Positions 1 through 12,693 of a DNA stretch of 64,000 nt are shown one piece after another (position 1 is the stretch's first letter; the number at the start of each line of letters is the position of its first letter). The position numbers were made by a program, and so were the translations under genes. Source of the stretch: Ailanthus altissimus. Taxonomy: Eukaryota; Streptophyta; Magnoliopsida; Sapindales; Simaroubaceae. The stretch is from positions 12,197,501-12,261,500 of the forward strand of contig OX327697.1 in assembly GCA_946807835.1 (NCBI GenBank), given 5' to 3'. Under the pieces are notes generated by a model, which saw only the letters and a program-made list of their open reading frames with translations, did not search any database and was not told the DNA's origin.

Positions 1-832
1 CCTACAAATCAGTCAATAACTAAATAAATCAGGAAGACTACAATCAACCTAAACTAGAATCCTAGTTGTCAATTAGCTATTTACAACCATATACAATCTT
101 CTAGAAATTGAAAGAATCCAAGATTCTCCAATAAATTCAACTGAGGAGCACTGACAATAAATTTACACTGAAGAAAGAAATAAAATGCTGATACTTATTT
201 TGTCTAGGCCTCTTTGCATCATATGCTTAAACCACTAGTTTGTTATCATGGGTGTAGATCCAACTGTCAACTTTTGTCAGTTTAGGAGTTGTTACATTTT
301 TTTGTTTGTTTTCCTAAAATACAATCACATGGCATCGAATATGATGGAGACTCAAGTAAAGACAGCTTTTCCTTGTCTCAATTCTTGAAAAATAAATTTT
401 TTTAATGAGTTAAAATTTACAATACACGCTAAATGCATAAGCTGAGATGTGATTTAATTTATAAAAGCCTTTGATAAAGGTTTTGGGTTAGCAATACTTG
501 AATGTTTACGGGATTTCCATAAAAATAATTACCATTCAGGAAGTAAATTGAATTGAATCCATTATTTCTTAAGCTTGACTGTTGGCGGGCAGCCTTACTC
601 AAGCGCTTATTTAATTTTTCCACCCATTGAAACATCCCTTGATGCACTTGGTTCTTTGTTTGAAAATATCTTGCCTTCTGATTTGGTAAGACTTTAAGGT
701 TGTCATTTATAATTTTTTCTGAATGTTTTATTCCTATGTTGTCTTATTTAATCATTATACATCAGTGAGAAAATGCTCTAGAGTTGGATTTAGCATTTTT
801 CCTGCACAATCTAACATTATAATCCTTTCCAG
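1..832. other. Intron or upstream sequence of the SCAB-like gene
   Basis: This stretch is AT-rich with no convincing coding exon on either strand. It ends in an acceptor-like pyrimidine run and AG at 831-832, directly before the first recognisable exon, so at least its right end is intron. The coiled-coil exons expected upstream in this family are not visible and probably lie before the window. Confidence 0.5.
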
Positions 833-3800
833 CTGGCAATGAGCAAGAGGGCTGCGGAGAACAAGTCTCACTTGTATATCTTTGATGGTTCTGAAATCCT
901 GGGTTCACATCTGAGAATCCGGCCTTGCTCAGAGGCTGCTCCGCTACTTTCAAAATGTTCAATTCAGTGGTATCGTGTATCACCTGATGGCAACCAAAGG
1001 GAAATCATTTTGGGTACTTGTTACATCAATACGTTTGAACTTGTTATTGACTTTATTACTGTGCTCCAAGCTGGATGTTCTGGTTGATTTAGTTCACAAA
1101 TTATAAGGATGTTGTGGCATACTATCACACAATGTTCTTTATCATGTTTTCCCCTTCTATCTTTATAATTATTCATTAATATTTATTATTTATCCACCTC
1201 TATGGTTCTACCATACCATCCAATCAGTTGCTGCATATAGTTGATTTAATTGCAAGTAATGTCCCTTCCAGAATAAGCTCCCTGTGACTAGTGTAAAGTA
1301 AAATGAACATCCAGGTGCTTTAAGTATTGCGGTTTTGAACCCGAAAACAGTAATCTACAAATCACTAATGCCTTCCATCTCTCATATATGATCAGAAATG
1401 AAAAAGTTTCTTTAAAGGACTCAACTAATACTTTCTACTGTTGACATATCTAGACTTTTCATATGCTTTTACGCAGCTGTAGTTTGTGTATGGTTCTTGC
1501 TGATATTAAATTTGTTTATGCTCAATATTGGGTAATTTGCTTCCATATTAGTTTGGCATAAGTTGGTTTGCAATAATGGGATTGCTACAAAATTTGAAGA
1601 GGACATAATGTCTGAGGTTTTGCATTTGCATGACAATTTCAAGATTGTTTTTGCATCCCAGTGATTAATCTGATATAATTGAGGATCTACTTGAAGGTCA
1701 ATGCAGTAATTTTATATATTTTTTGTCTTTTTAAAATGTAGTGGGATGTTTAAGTAGAGTGTATCAGATGTTGCTCAGGTATCTTCCAATATATGCTTAC
1801 AAATAAAATTTGTCCAAGCACGTATGCTGTATAACTGGAAATAAGTTTCCGATAAGGGTTTAGCAAATATAAGTATAAAAGTGGAATAAATCTGTCAAAA
1901 TATCCTGCACTCATCAAGTATATGTTTTGGTATGGCTACATGTGCCATGGTTTTTTCATAAGGTCTACTTATACTGTGGTTGAACCTCCCACCCATATTT
2001 TCAAGCTTTTGGGTTGGATTTGGCTAACATGGTATCAAAAGCGATTTGTTCTTGTGTCTTTGGCTACCCCAACAGAATTTAATTTCTACTTCACATGCTA
2101 GGACAATTTGATGAGGTTAATTGTGTGCCCTGCATGAGAGGGGGAGCATCAATCAGATTGCTTTCTGAGTTGGATTTCTACACACTGCACTAGAGCATGG
2201 TGCTTCTGTCATTATTTATATGCAATAGTATTTCTGAGTTATTTTGTTTTTTGGTTTTGGGTTTATGTTAAGGCTCCATTTGCTAGGAGCAACCATCTGT
2301 GGGCTCTGCAATGTTTTAGGTGGGGTGATGCTAAATATCTCACAATGGTTAAGCATATGATAGCTGCTACTTCTATATGATGTAATGTACACCAAATAGC
2401 TTAAATTTTTGAGGTTGATTTGTCTAACAAGTTCTTAATAGCTTCCACTGAGAAGATGCAATATATCTAATTTTAGAAGTGCTTGTAATATAGCCATCCT
2501 TTTGGTATATTGCAGACTATCCATTCCTCATTTCCTTATACCTGGAGTTGATATTCAGCCAAGAAATGATGTCAAAACTGTGCGCATCCGGTCCTATTAT
2601 GTAAAATCTAAACCGATTATCTGAATCTTTTTAGGTTTGGAAGTAAATTTTGTGTTCTTTATTTTTACCAAGTCAACCACTCATAGTCTCATAAAATCAT
2701 TTATGGTGGATTTCTGCTGTACTGATTCAACTACAGACTAGATGCCCCCTTTCTTTGGCTGGTTTTGATTTGACCTTAAGTTATATCAGATTGATCACAA
2801 ATAACATCTGTTGTAGTCTAGTGCAGAGATTGTTATCTTTGCTTCCGCGATTTTCTTTCCTAATTGGATTCTTGATATACACTTGTGCGTTTCTGGACTG
2901 GAGAGGTTCAGTTATCTGTCGAGAGTTTGGGGGCAGTGGGTGTCTGCTTTGCATTTCCTTTTAATGATCTTGTAGATCTTATGATCTCCTTTCTTGAAAA
3001 TAAACAAAGAAAAAGGGACCACATATGCAGTATTCTTTTAGTATTTGTTCAATGTTTTATATTTTTTTCCTATCTGCATTCTTTACATTTTGTCACTTAG
3101 TTGGGCAGTGGAAATGTTATGTCATAGCCTTTGGTTTTGTTATTATTTATGATACTCCACCTCTAGTTAAATTAATTTCAACTTCTCAGGTGCCAATAAA
3201 CCAGCATATGCTCCAGAACCTTTTGATATTGGACGAGTTTTACAGGCTGATATTCTTTCAAATGGCCAAAAAGTCATTGTTACGTCCGCTGCTCCCATTG
3301 AACCTGGTTGTTTCCGATCATTAATACTTATATGTCATTCTGTATAAATTGTTATCAGATTTTGTTGGTTCTTTCTTCTTTGTCCTACTGATATTGTTTT
3401 ACACATGGTAAATTCTTCATTGATGCTTAGAGAAAGGAATGGAAATGCTAATTCAATGATCTTTTACAGCCGCAGCATTGGGAAGCAATGTGGAGACGCT
3501 TTTGCGGAAATCTAGTAGTGACTTCAGTGTATGTAGCTACTTCTGCTGTCAATTTTATTTGAGGCTTGCTGTGATATTGAGAAAAGTAGTCATCTAATTG
3601 AAACAAAAGTTACATAACAAAATGCAAGAGTAAAATGAGTGTCAACAACTTTCTGATAATTTTGTACCCCTTTAGACTTGGAAACCTTTCTTCTATGCCA
3701 ACAGTTTGTACTCCATTTATGGAGCCAATGGACAATATCCTGGTCTTGAAGCATTTATGTGATACAACTCAAATTTAACTTCAGTTTATTTCTATTTCTC

Positions 3801-5102
3801 GGGAAAGGGCAGAATAGAGAAATATTGACAACTCTAGAATGGTAATCTCGTTGTTTATGTTAGATATTTTGATACCAGTGAGAATATTTCTGAGTACAGT
3901 TCTGAATTCATGACTTATTCTTTCCTGCTAGTTAACGTCATGAAAGTTGCAGAAATGGGGAAGCCTAATATAGTGTTATAGCTAGAACATTGTTTGTAGA
4001 AGTAGTTTGCTGTTTTGCTAAATTTAATGCAACTTACAACTTTGGAATTGGATTTTTGCAATGTCAGGTATTGATCAAGTTTTGACATTTGATGTTTTAT
4101 AGGTGGTCATTTGCCAGATGAATGGACAAGATTATTCTTCGCATTCTGTCCACACATTCAATGTGGGAAAGATGAGGATAAAGCTTTGCAGAGGATGGAT
4201 TACAAAAGCTAGAGAAAATTATCACACATCAATGCAGGTAAGTTTGACACAATGAGTCTGGAATTGAGATTTTGGAAATTGATATGGACTCATTGGAAAT
4301 CTAATTATTCCACTATGTTCTATATGACTGAGTTTTGACACAATTTGAAGCTGCTTTAGGCATAGCTTACTCAAAGAAAAGTTTTATTGGCCTTGTTTAG
4401 TTGAATGGGGGCTCCATTCGCTTTTGTCAAAGAAAACTTCTCCCTCTTTTATCCAAAATGGAAAGAAAAGAACCTTAATTAAAGGTGAAAAATATCCTTT
4501 TTAGATCTAATGATCAGCCAGGACAATGCAGTTAGCTGAATTATATGCTGGAAACTTTTTGATTCTTTTTTTTTTATGGAACACTTTTAATTGTTGAAGC
4601 CTCCACTTAACTGACTTCTTCCCAAATGTATCCACTCTTTGGCCTATCTTAGGCTTCAGATGTCTGTTGTTTCAATATCCCATTTTCCCCCCTTTTTGGC
4701 CGTTTTTACACAACTGGATATGAAATACTTCTGTGGACAGGCATTTCTTACATTTGTACTTTTCTGGCTTCTAGTTATGTGGAGTTAGAGGAGATGGCAA
4801 TGCTGCAGCCAAGTCATTGTTCTGGCAAGCAAGGAAGGGGCTCTCTTTTGTATTAACATTTGAATCAGAGAAAGAAAGGAATTTGGCCATTATGATTGCT
4901 AGGAAACATGCTTTTGATTGCAATGTAAGTATCTGTTGCATTCTATGTTTACAATAAACAGCATCAACTATTACTAGTATTGATTTGCCAGTTGTATCTC
5001 TTTTTTATTTTGCTATGTTTGCTTCAACTTAACATGCAAATTTGATATGAAAGAACTTTTAATTGACAGGTTATGCTTGCCGGACCAGACGATCGATTAT
5101 AG
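833..5102 (+). CDS. SCAB: SCAB-like actin-binding protein, C-terminal six exons (5' incomplete)
   Basis: Six exons join in frame: 833-1013, 3190-3306, 3470-3528, 4103-4237, 4775-4924 and 5070-5102 (675 nt, 224 residues plus TAG). All internal junctions are GT..AG and the phases agree. The product matches the C-terminal half of plant stomatal closure-related actin-binding proteins: an Ig-like part (SKCSIQWYRVSPDG, then YAPEPFDIGRVLQAD) followed by the PH-like part (LCGVRGDGNAAA, then LFWQARKGLSF), ending VMLAGPDDRL. In Arabidopsis, SCAB1 binds, bundles and stabilises actin filaments and acts in stomatal closure. The N-terminal actin-binding and coiled-coil region is missing because it lies upstream of the window. 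The ATG at 839 is internal, not the start, since the frame is open back to the acceptor at 833. The tail after DDR is shorter than in the Arabidopsis protein. This is the only apparently intact gene portion here; whether it is expressed cannot be judged. Confidence 0.9.
1968..2160 (+). repeat. Possible LTR-retrotransposon scrap in the first visible intron
   Basis: Inside the 2.18 kb intron 1014-3189, TGGTATCAAAAGC at 2030-2042 resembles a primer-binding site for initiator Met tRNA. It follows a stretch (about 1980-2028) of the style seen at plant copia LTR ends. A purine-rich run, GAGAGGGGGAG, follows at about 2136. No coding domains or paired LTRs are visible, so this is at most an old fragment. 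It would help explain why this intron is much longer than the others. Confidence 0.3.
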
Positions 5103-5574
5103 AGGTAACTGTTTTAACTTACTGAGCTTTCACAAATGGGAGTACTAAAGTTAGGTTTTAATATTGTGAGCAATATGTATGTGTGAATTTGCCACATATA
5201 AGAAGTATTTGCAATTGGTTTCCACTAATTTTCTATTGTGTTGTTTTAGGCAGTGTTTTTGTTTTTGCCTAGGCATCTGTTTTAACGAGTTTTTCTTCTT
5301 TAATTCAATTGGTTCATTTTGGCTTGATTTGTTATAATGAAAGTTTATTCATATTAACTTTGGCATAACTTTTGTAGAGTATGTATAGCCATTATAACAT
5401 GACCTAAATCTCCTTCACACGAAATTGGAAGGTATGCCCAATTCTTGTTTAAGAAGTTGTTTTGGACGTGTGCATATGGTATTTCCCGGAAGCAATTTGA
5501 AGAGAGTGATTACAGTGATACTGTCAGTGAACTTTCCAACTCATGAACAACTTGAGCCCATTTAAATATCAGAA
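5103..5574. other. 3' flank of the SCAB-like gene
   Basis: This holds the presumed 3' UTR of the SCAB-like gene and the spacer before the retrotransposon. It is AT-rich. No clear polyadenylation signal close to the stop and no further exon could be picked out. Confidence 0.4.
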
Positions 5575-5833
5575 CTGTGTCTTTAGGAACCATAAAAAAT
5601 CATTTATTTCGTAAATGCCTATTAAGGGGCATAAAGGGCCCATTAGAGGGCAATTTTATAATTTTTGAGAACTTAAAGGCTCTCCCTAACAATAAAAGAG
5701 AGGTTCACAGGCATTAACAGACATCAATTCATTCTCATAAAAATCTCTCTGAAATTGAATTTTTTCCAACATTTCTTTAGAACCTTAAATTTGAGTTTGT
5801 GATTAAATGATCAATAGAGACCCCTAACCTTCA
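5575..5833 (+). repeat. 5' LTR remnant of the Tat-type element (right part)
   Basis: The right edge is set by CA at 5832-5833, just before the primer-binding site. The stretch has a diverged copy at about 41,940-42,180; both share the segment around GGCAATTTTATAATTTTTGA and the run up to the CTCCTAACC-like end. The left edge is only where similarity between the two copies fades, so the true LTR could be longer. Confidence 0.55.
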
Positions 5834-5835
5834 TT

Positions 5836-5854
5836 TGGCGCCATTGGTGAGAAG
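5836..5854 (+). promoter_or_regulatory. Primer-binding site of the Tat-type element
   Basis: TGGCGCCATTGGTGAGAAG lies two bases after the LTR end. The leading TGGCGCC is shared with the primer sites of plant Tat and Athila elements, which pair with a tRNA 3' end (commonly tRNA-Asp type). It fixes the element's orientation as +. Confidence 0.65.
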
Positions 5855-6493
5855 ATTTATTAACTAATTAGGTGATCTCTTAAATTCAAGCAACAAATTG
5901 GTATGGATTCTCTATAAATTTGGATTTTATGGATTTTAGAGAATAAATTGCTTTTGTGATGTGCATTACATTTAAAGCTCTTTGCCAAATTAATATTTTA
6001 ATCAAATAACATCTTGATTTTGGAGTTAATTATTGTAATCATTTCATTATTTTAATATTTGAATTGTCATTTATTTTTCATAAAAGATAAATCATGACAT
6101 GAAAAGGAAGAGGTGATTATTAATATATCTATTTTCTATCTTGAAAATCGGTTCATGGCACCTTAAATAAAGAGGAAAAAAATCAAATGATGATTTGATT
6201 TCCTCCATTTGAAGATACCTAGAACTATTTTGAAAAGAGAGAATGCATTGAACAATTGTTATTTTAATCTCTATTTTGCTATTCATGTTAGTTGAAATGG
6301 AAAAAAATTTCCTTTGGTAATAACGAGGCAGTTAAAAAAAAAGCATTGACTAATTGTATTTTTTTTTTTTGAAAGTGATTAAATTCATGGAAAGTGAAAG
6401 TTACAAAAATATAATTTGTAAAATTTTTTATCAAAAGATCAAGTGAATTATAGGATCAAATAATAATAAATCATTAACGTATAGTTTAATTTC

Positions 6494-6703
6494 ATCTATC
6501 CCTAACAGTAAGGGAAAGATTAATCTATAAAGATGAGAGAATTCTTTTTAAGAAAGTAGAGTACGGCTTTGATAATAGGGAGCAAAAAAGAGTAACCCAA
6601 TCTCATTTATCCCTAACAGGGAAAGATTAATCCCTAAAAAATGAGAGAATCCTTCTTAAGAAATGGGAGTACAACTTTAATAATAGGAAACAAAAAAGAG
6701 TAA
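6494..6703 (+). repeat. Tandem duplication of about 105 bp, two diverged copies
   Basis: Copy 1 (about 6494-6595) and copy 2 (about 6603-6703) both start at TATCCCTAACAG, pass through GGGAAAGATTAAT and GAGAGAAT, and end at CAAAAAAGAGTAA. Several substitutions and small gaps separate them. Confidence 0.7.
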
Positions 6704-6829
6704 TACGTGATAGGAGGGAAAGATACATACACTGTCCAATCTAATAGGCAAATACATCACAAGACAGTATACAAAATAATGTCAAATTCAAGATCTAACA
6801 CCCAATATTTCTAAAAAGGTGGTCGAAAT

Positions 6830-7220
6830 TTTGGCACTGTCGAAAGATATAGCTCTTGGCGGCAGTGGCCATAGTCCCTTGGGGGAGGGGGCGGCGGTTG
6901 GAACTCAAGATTCGCTGTCAAGGGTGGTGGGCGGCAGCACGCAAATGAGATGGTGGCCAAAATTGCCGGTGGATTTCGGTGGGAAGCAAAAAAAAATGGC
7001 CGGCCAAGCTTGAGGGTACAGTGGCGTCCAACGAGGAGGGTCGCCGGAGGTTGTCCGAACCACTAGAAACCAAAAGGTCTCCACTACAGACAAGGTCACA
7101 GGGTCGACTGTCTACGGCCCGACAAGGATGAGCACGGGCTGTCAATGAGTCACCGGCATCATTGTGCTTGACGGAGCAGCTCCTCCTCGATGTTTGAAGC
7201 GGCCGAACCTGCAAACGAGA
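6830..7220. other. GC-rich island of unknown origin
   Basis: This patch of about 390 bp is much richer in G and C than its surroundings, with GGCGGC and GCCGG runs. Overlapping frames are open on both strands (for example 6918-7214 minus, 98 residues) but resemble no known protein, and long frames are expected in GC-rich DNA. It may be the edge or promoter of another degraded element. Confidence 0.4.
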
Positions 7221-9239
7221 CCGCTGAAAATATAAACATAAAAAATAAGAGAAAAATAAAATAAAATCGGTAAAAGGAAGAGACAGATCAAAAGGGTTCT
7301 TTTTGCTCTGGAGATTCTTTTATCAAGTGAATAACATTTTTGACCAATTGTATTTTATTCTTTGTTTTGTTATTCCCATGAGATGATCCAGCAAAAAGTA
7401 AAGGCTTCTTGCTAACAAAAGCATTCTATCACATCATAAATCTTGATCATGCTTTAAATTGTTCCATAATTTGTTATTTTGTTATTTCTTCCTCATCTCA
7501 ATTTGAGTGATAACAATACATTATCCTAAGATTTGATCTCATCTTATATTTGCTTTGATCTCTTTTTGATTACATGGCCACAAGTTCAGATCGGACGGCT
7601 AAGATTAAACATAGACCATAATTTGGTCATAGATTGAATCGATCAGGTTGATCTTAGATCATGATCAAAATTTGATTCATTTTATCTTCAAATGATTATT
7701 CATTTAATTCATGATCTATTATCACTCATGGCCACATGATTGTATGATTGCGATTTTATATTGTTGATCATGATAATTATGAATAATTCATGTGAATAAT
7801 CACAATTATATGGTCACGATCTAATTTTCATAGGATCACACAGTCACAAATGGCTTTATAATGATCTTGTTTTGATTTTACTACAAATTTCTTGATGATA
7901 TATGAATCACATGATTTTTTTGAAGTCATTCAATTTTGTCCATTAATTTTGAATGATTTATTTTGATGAGAATATTTTAATGATCATGATTTATTTAAAT
8001 ATATATCAAACAATAATATATACTATTTTTATATTATTTAATTCAAAATACGGAAGGAAAAAGCAAAATGTGAGGGCTACCCTTAAAAAGGTGTCTAAAA
8101 AAGTTGAACAACTTTTTAATCACTTTTGTTTAATTACTTTTACAAACCCTTTCATTATTATTTTAGTATTTGATTTTATATAATATATAAATAATAAATA
8201 ATAACATGTGTATATAAATGTGGGGCCCACTTTCATAAGAACAAAGCCACTAAGATCCACAAAAATTTCATGATTTTTAGATTTTAATTACTTATTTTAC
8301 TATTTCTTCAATTCTTTAATAATTAAAGCATTGTATCTATAAAATCATTTAATTTTAAATAATAAAAAAATACTTATTAAAGCAAGTTGTTAGGCCAAGA
8401 ATAAATGGGCCATTATTCTCATTCATCATTTATTTATTCTATGGACACAATGTTTATTACTAAAAAATTAGCAAGTATGGTGATGCTTTATTCATTTTAT
8501 TCTATTTATTTTATTAAGCATTGATGTTTGCCATACCACAAAAATATTTATTTCGTTTCATAAATAATGTTGACAAATTACTAAAGATTATGAGCTTGAA
8601 TTGTTCATTTCATTGCTCAACTTTTCATTACTATCCGATGATCATCATCCATGGATCATGGCGTTATCTCGGTAAGTTTATCACACCATTTTTATTATAG
8701 ATGATTATTTCATAGCAATAAGCAATGATTATTTACAATTTACATTTGTATTTAGTCATATTTACATTATGCTTATATTTCATTACCATATTTTTATATC
8801 TCAAATTATTTATGATTTTATTATTCTATAATAAATTAATCATATGTTATGATTGAGATTGAGCTTTTATAACGAGTAATCCTTATTGAAAGTAAAAAGA
8901 CATCAATTCGTGGTGCATGATAACTCATGGTGCATATTGATTTGCGACAAAAGCTTTGCAAGGGCTAGAATAACTCGCGAGTTTGCTTGTAAAATTGATC
9001 ATTTTGTTTATGAGATTGATCATTTTGCTTACAAGGTTAATCCTTCATTCAAAATTCTTTTTATTTTTACGCATTTTAAATATTTACTGTCATCACACAT
9101 GATGAATAATACAAAAATTATCCCTAACGCGAGTATTTAATTTTAAACTCAAAATTAGTATATTATTTATAAATGTAAAATTCTGAAAAAGTGACATAAA
9201 TGCCATTATTTTTGCCACAAACAAACTAGCATTTTAGGT

Positions 9240-9892
9240 TACTTTTCGCTTTTCCTCAAAAACTAAAGATCAAAAGCAAGTATGGATAAGCATTAAACTC
9301 CCGCATCTTCTAAGGCAAATGAAGTTTTCTTCAAACAATATGAGCAATATTCAAAAGATCCAGACAATACCTACCACCAGCAAGTGACAGCACCTTCAGG
9401 AGCAGCGTAACAATGAACTCACCTCAAGTTGCAGATTGAGTCTCAATGACGTAGTAAACGTTGGATGTGCAAGCTCAATAAATGAAGAAGTTTTCTAAAG
9501 CTTTTGCATAGCAACAAAACTACTTGTAGGAAGTTCTCAAGCAAAATGAAGAGTTGCGAGTACAATTGGCACAATGACGTGAGTCGCCTGAAAGCATTAA
9601 TATATTGCCCAATGAGGATCTAACCCTACAATAACACCTGCAACCTTTAGTGATACCCTCAAAGTCACTCAATCAGTGAGACATTCAAGCCTGAACTTGT
9701 AGCCCGTACAATAACCTCAAGTTCGCTTCCCTGCAAAGTCACAAGTTCGTAACACATCATCCTTTATTCTTATAACTACTACTACCCCAACCATCATGGC
9801 TACACCGACGGCTAAACCATCTCTCGCGAATTATTTGCCAGAAGAGGAACTAAAAGTTTGCATGTAGGAAATGTTTGATGATGTGCATCATG
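9240..9892 (+). pseudogene. Gag N-terminal region, Tat-type (broken)
   Basis: Fragments of frame carry a glutamine/leucine-rich, coiled-coil-like stretch (LKQNEELRVQLAQ at about 9540-9580, then RESPE and NEDLTLQ) of the kind found at the start of Tat-group gag proteins. A later piece reads KPSLANYLPEEELKVCM. Stops occur throughout. The frame is cut at 9892 by a solo LTR and appears to resume at 12694. Confidence 0.45.
9888..9892 (+). repeat. Target-site duplication TCATG (left)
   Basis: TCATG at 9888-9892 is repeated exactly at 12689-12693, on the other side of the solo LTR. Confidence 0.85.
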
Positions 9893-12688
9893 TGACAGGA
9901 CCCGCCCCGAGACCCTCTACTGTAGATCCCAGCGGCCTTGTCGGGCACCCCGACGAAAGTTCCTCAGAATTTAACTGGGTAAGTTGAGAAATTTTGTGAG
10001 GCAAACCCCTTTTTAGTTCTTGCTATTACTGAGAAACTCTTGGAATATACATGGAAATGACATCTTAATTTAAAAAAAACCAGGTAGAGTTTCCTCTGTT
10101 TTTCTTCAAAATCCAATACAAAATCTGCAAAAAAATTGCACTTCTATTTCAAACACTTCTCAATACTATCAAATAGGACCTCCGATCCTTTCCACAATCA
10201 ATCCAACTCAACTCAATAATTTTATTAAAATCACAAAATTGGCACACTCATAAAAAGTTAAAACGATCATCATAAAATCGAAACCTTTTCGAGTTTGTCC
10301 AAAACATATGTACAAATACACATGCCTATAGTTACTATGCAAAAAACAAAAAGAGTGCTATTTAGCACATTTACATGTATAAAATAATCTTTTGATTTAG
10401 CCCAGTAATCAGCAGTAAGAGAATCAGCAGCTTGTGTATCCAGACTTGCACCTGAGAAAGGGGTTTAGAAAACATAAAACACAAAACGAGTGAGCTAAAG
10501 GACCTCAGTGAGTGCATTTAAGATTTTGAATTTAAAATAAAATTCTGCATAAATATTAAATTCTAAAAGACATGCATAATTCATGTTTCTAAAACTTGTA
10601 TAAAGCTGTAAAATAGTTTTTAACATCATATGCCGATTAAATCTTACCGAGTGGATTTTATTTACATCTTCGAAAAAAAAATCCAAAATCTGTACAACAT
10701 AATAACTAGCATGTGCATATAAACGCATAATATGTAGCCGGTAGATCGAAAACTAGTAAAGTCCTCGCTCGGCCATTTTATTTCTAAATTGTACCAATGG
10801 TAACCCTAAAGCTTTATACTCACACAGTGACTCAACTAGCACCGCACACGTGAGTAGGTCATGGGGCGCTTCAATTAGCAGCACCCACAGTGACATATCA
10901 AGACATCTCACTGGCTATGCAGCGGAATCCTACATCGCCTACATATAGTGAGACAATACCCCGTACACATAGAGCGACTAACATGACTCGACAACCCGAC
11001 TTCTCAGAGTTAGTGACACCCCCCCCAATACCTGCCTATATGTACAGGATATATCAGCTAGGTCTAATACCATCACCACCACTATAATCTGAGGGTACCA
11101 ATGGCATTTGAAACAAATGTAGTAATTTTAAAGCTATTTCTTAAATCGAATATGTAAAAGCATATCTATGGATATATATCAAAATCATAAATCATGTTTA
11201 TGCATTAAAAGCATATAAAACATACATTTTCATTATGTGAAACATAATAAACAAAAGATAAAGAAAATGACAGATTTTCACTCACAATCGCTTCGAGCTC
11301 AATTTCGTTCCGAGCTCAATTTCGCTCTGAATTTCTGCTCATGTTATCGGTCTCGGTTTTCTTTACCTACACGCCATAAATGATATTTAGAACTAATTTA
11401 AACACTAGAATCTCATTTAACTACTAAACTCCCTAATCGGTATACAAAGCTTGGATGGATACTACTTTTCAATTTTTATTTAGGAGTCATTTAATCTAAT
11501 CTAACTCACCATCCGACGCTTTAAAAATTTCTTAACACCCTATAACATTGGTTGGACATAATTGCCCTTCATCTTACCAAAATGGACAATTATGTCCCAT
11601 TTTCTTCATTTTTGATTTTTTCATCAACTATATACATTCAATATACATAAGGCACCATTTATACACAACAACTTAACCAAAACATAACTCAACCCTAACT
11701 TCCCTAAAGTGCAGAATTTCATCCTATGTTCCAATACAATTCTTTTCTTAATTTCTTGTTTCAATTGCATCAAAATCAAGCAAACTTCATTCTAATGCCC
11801 TAATTACAACCAATTGAAGTCTTTACATGAAAATCACCAAAAACCCTAATTCTTACCTTACTAATTTCTTTAATTTGATGACTCCTTCAAGCTCTACACT
11901 AGAATTCAACTCAATCTAAACCAAGAATACACATAAGAACATCAATTGAAGCAATCTTAAAAGTCCACATATCAACCTCACAAAACAATGCTTTTCTTAC
12001 CTCTTTTTCTTTTATTTTCACTAATGGATGCTTCAATTGAGCTTAGGAACTTATACTTGACCTTATTATAGTTTGATTAAGCATGAAAAATCATGAAAAA
12101 AAAATTAAAATTTCACTGTAGCAGCATACTCTTCTCTTGCATGAATTTTGCTTCTCTTTTACTCTAAGTGTTATGTAAATCTCTTGAAATTTCTACACAC
12201 TTCTACTATATATAATGCTCCCTCAATTGACCAATTTTTTTCTCAACTTAGTCTAAATTTTTAATTTGCCATTGGTTGAAAACTAAGTATGTAATTGATT
12301 TCTTTGTAACTATTTAGTTAGAATAGTCAAAGGAACTAACTAGAATTTTCAACTTGGAAATTCATGAAATTGTCTCTAATTGGTCCATTCTCTAATATAT
12401 GAATTGTGTTTCTCAACAATGGCTTGTTCCATACATAACCCTTAAATGAAAATTCATGTGGTAAATTAAAATTTCCTTTTCCAAGTCAATAGAGAAATTT
12501 CAAAAATATTCTAAGGTCGTCTGATGCTCTGATCGAGTGTGAAATTATCAAATTAGGTCTAATATCTCTCACGCGCACCATAGAAAAAAATATTTCTAAA
12601 AGGTTAGAATCAGGTAACCCCATGGTGTCTTTATTACTCTATACCGAAATCTAGGCGCCAATACTACTAATAGGGATTGGATATTACA
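9893..12688 (-). mobile_element. Solo LTR (2796 bp), Ty3/gypsy-like
   Basis: The block starts TGACAGGACCCGCCCCGAG, ends ATTGGATATTACA (TG..CA), and is flanked by the perfect 5-bp duplication TCATG. No primer site, purine tract or polyprotein lies inside, so it is best read as a solo LTR left by recombination. Read on the minus strand it begins TGTAATATCC and ends CGGGGCGGGTCCTGTCA, as in large gypsy (Tekay-like) LTRs; a minus-strand TATA box near 12,206 agrees. Small open frames inside, such as 10890-11087, look accidental. It sits in Tat gag and so is younger than the Tat element. Confidence 0.85.
12206..12214 (-). promoter_or_regulatory. TATA box of the solo LTR
   Basis: TATATATAG-type motif on the minus strand, in the orientation inferred for this LTR, is the likely core promoter of the U3 region. 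Confidence 0.4.
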
Positions 12689-12693
12689 TCATG
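12689..12693 (+). repeat. Target-site duplication TCATG (right)
   Basis: Exact copy of 9888-9892, marking the insertion end of the solo LTR. Confidence 0.85.

Larger units (their letters stand above)
5855..9239 (+). other. Leader region of the Tat-type element, no recognised gene
   Basis: About 3.4 kb lie between the primer site and gag-like sequence. Ogre/Tat elements often have a long leader or extra ORF here, but I recognise no protein. Visible structure: a tandem duplication at 6494-6703, a GC-rich island at about 6830-7220, a GATC-rich stretch at about 7560-7900, and a small open frame at 8886-9140 containing a doubled 21-bp motif (KIDHFVYEIDHFAYK). Parts may be unrelated inserts. Confidence 0.45.

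Noticed and set aside
839..1087. An independent 82-residue gene starting at ATG 839
   Set aside because: The ATG is internal to a SCAB exon; the frame beyond 1013 runs through a GT donor into intron.
3025..3324. A 99-codon open frame overlapping the second SCAB exon
   Set aside because: It reads the exon in a wrong frame; the homologous frame is the one joined through GT/AG borders.
10890..11087. Open frame at 10890-11087 as a gene
   Set aside because: It lies within a solo LTR, has no recognisable domain, and its composition follows local C/A-rich sequence.
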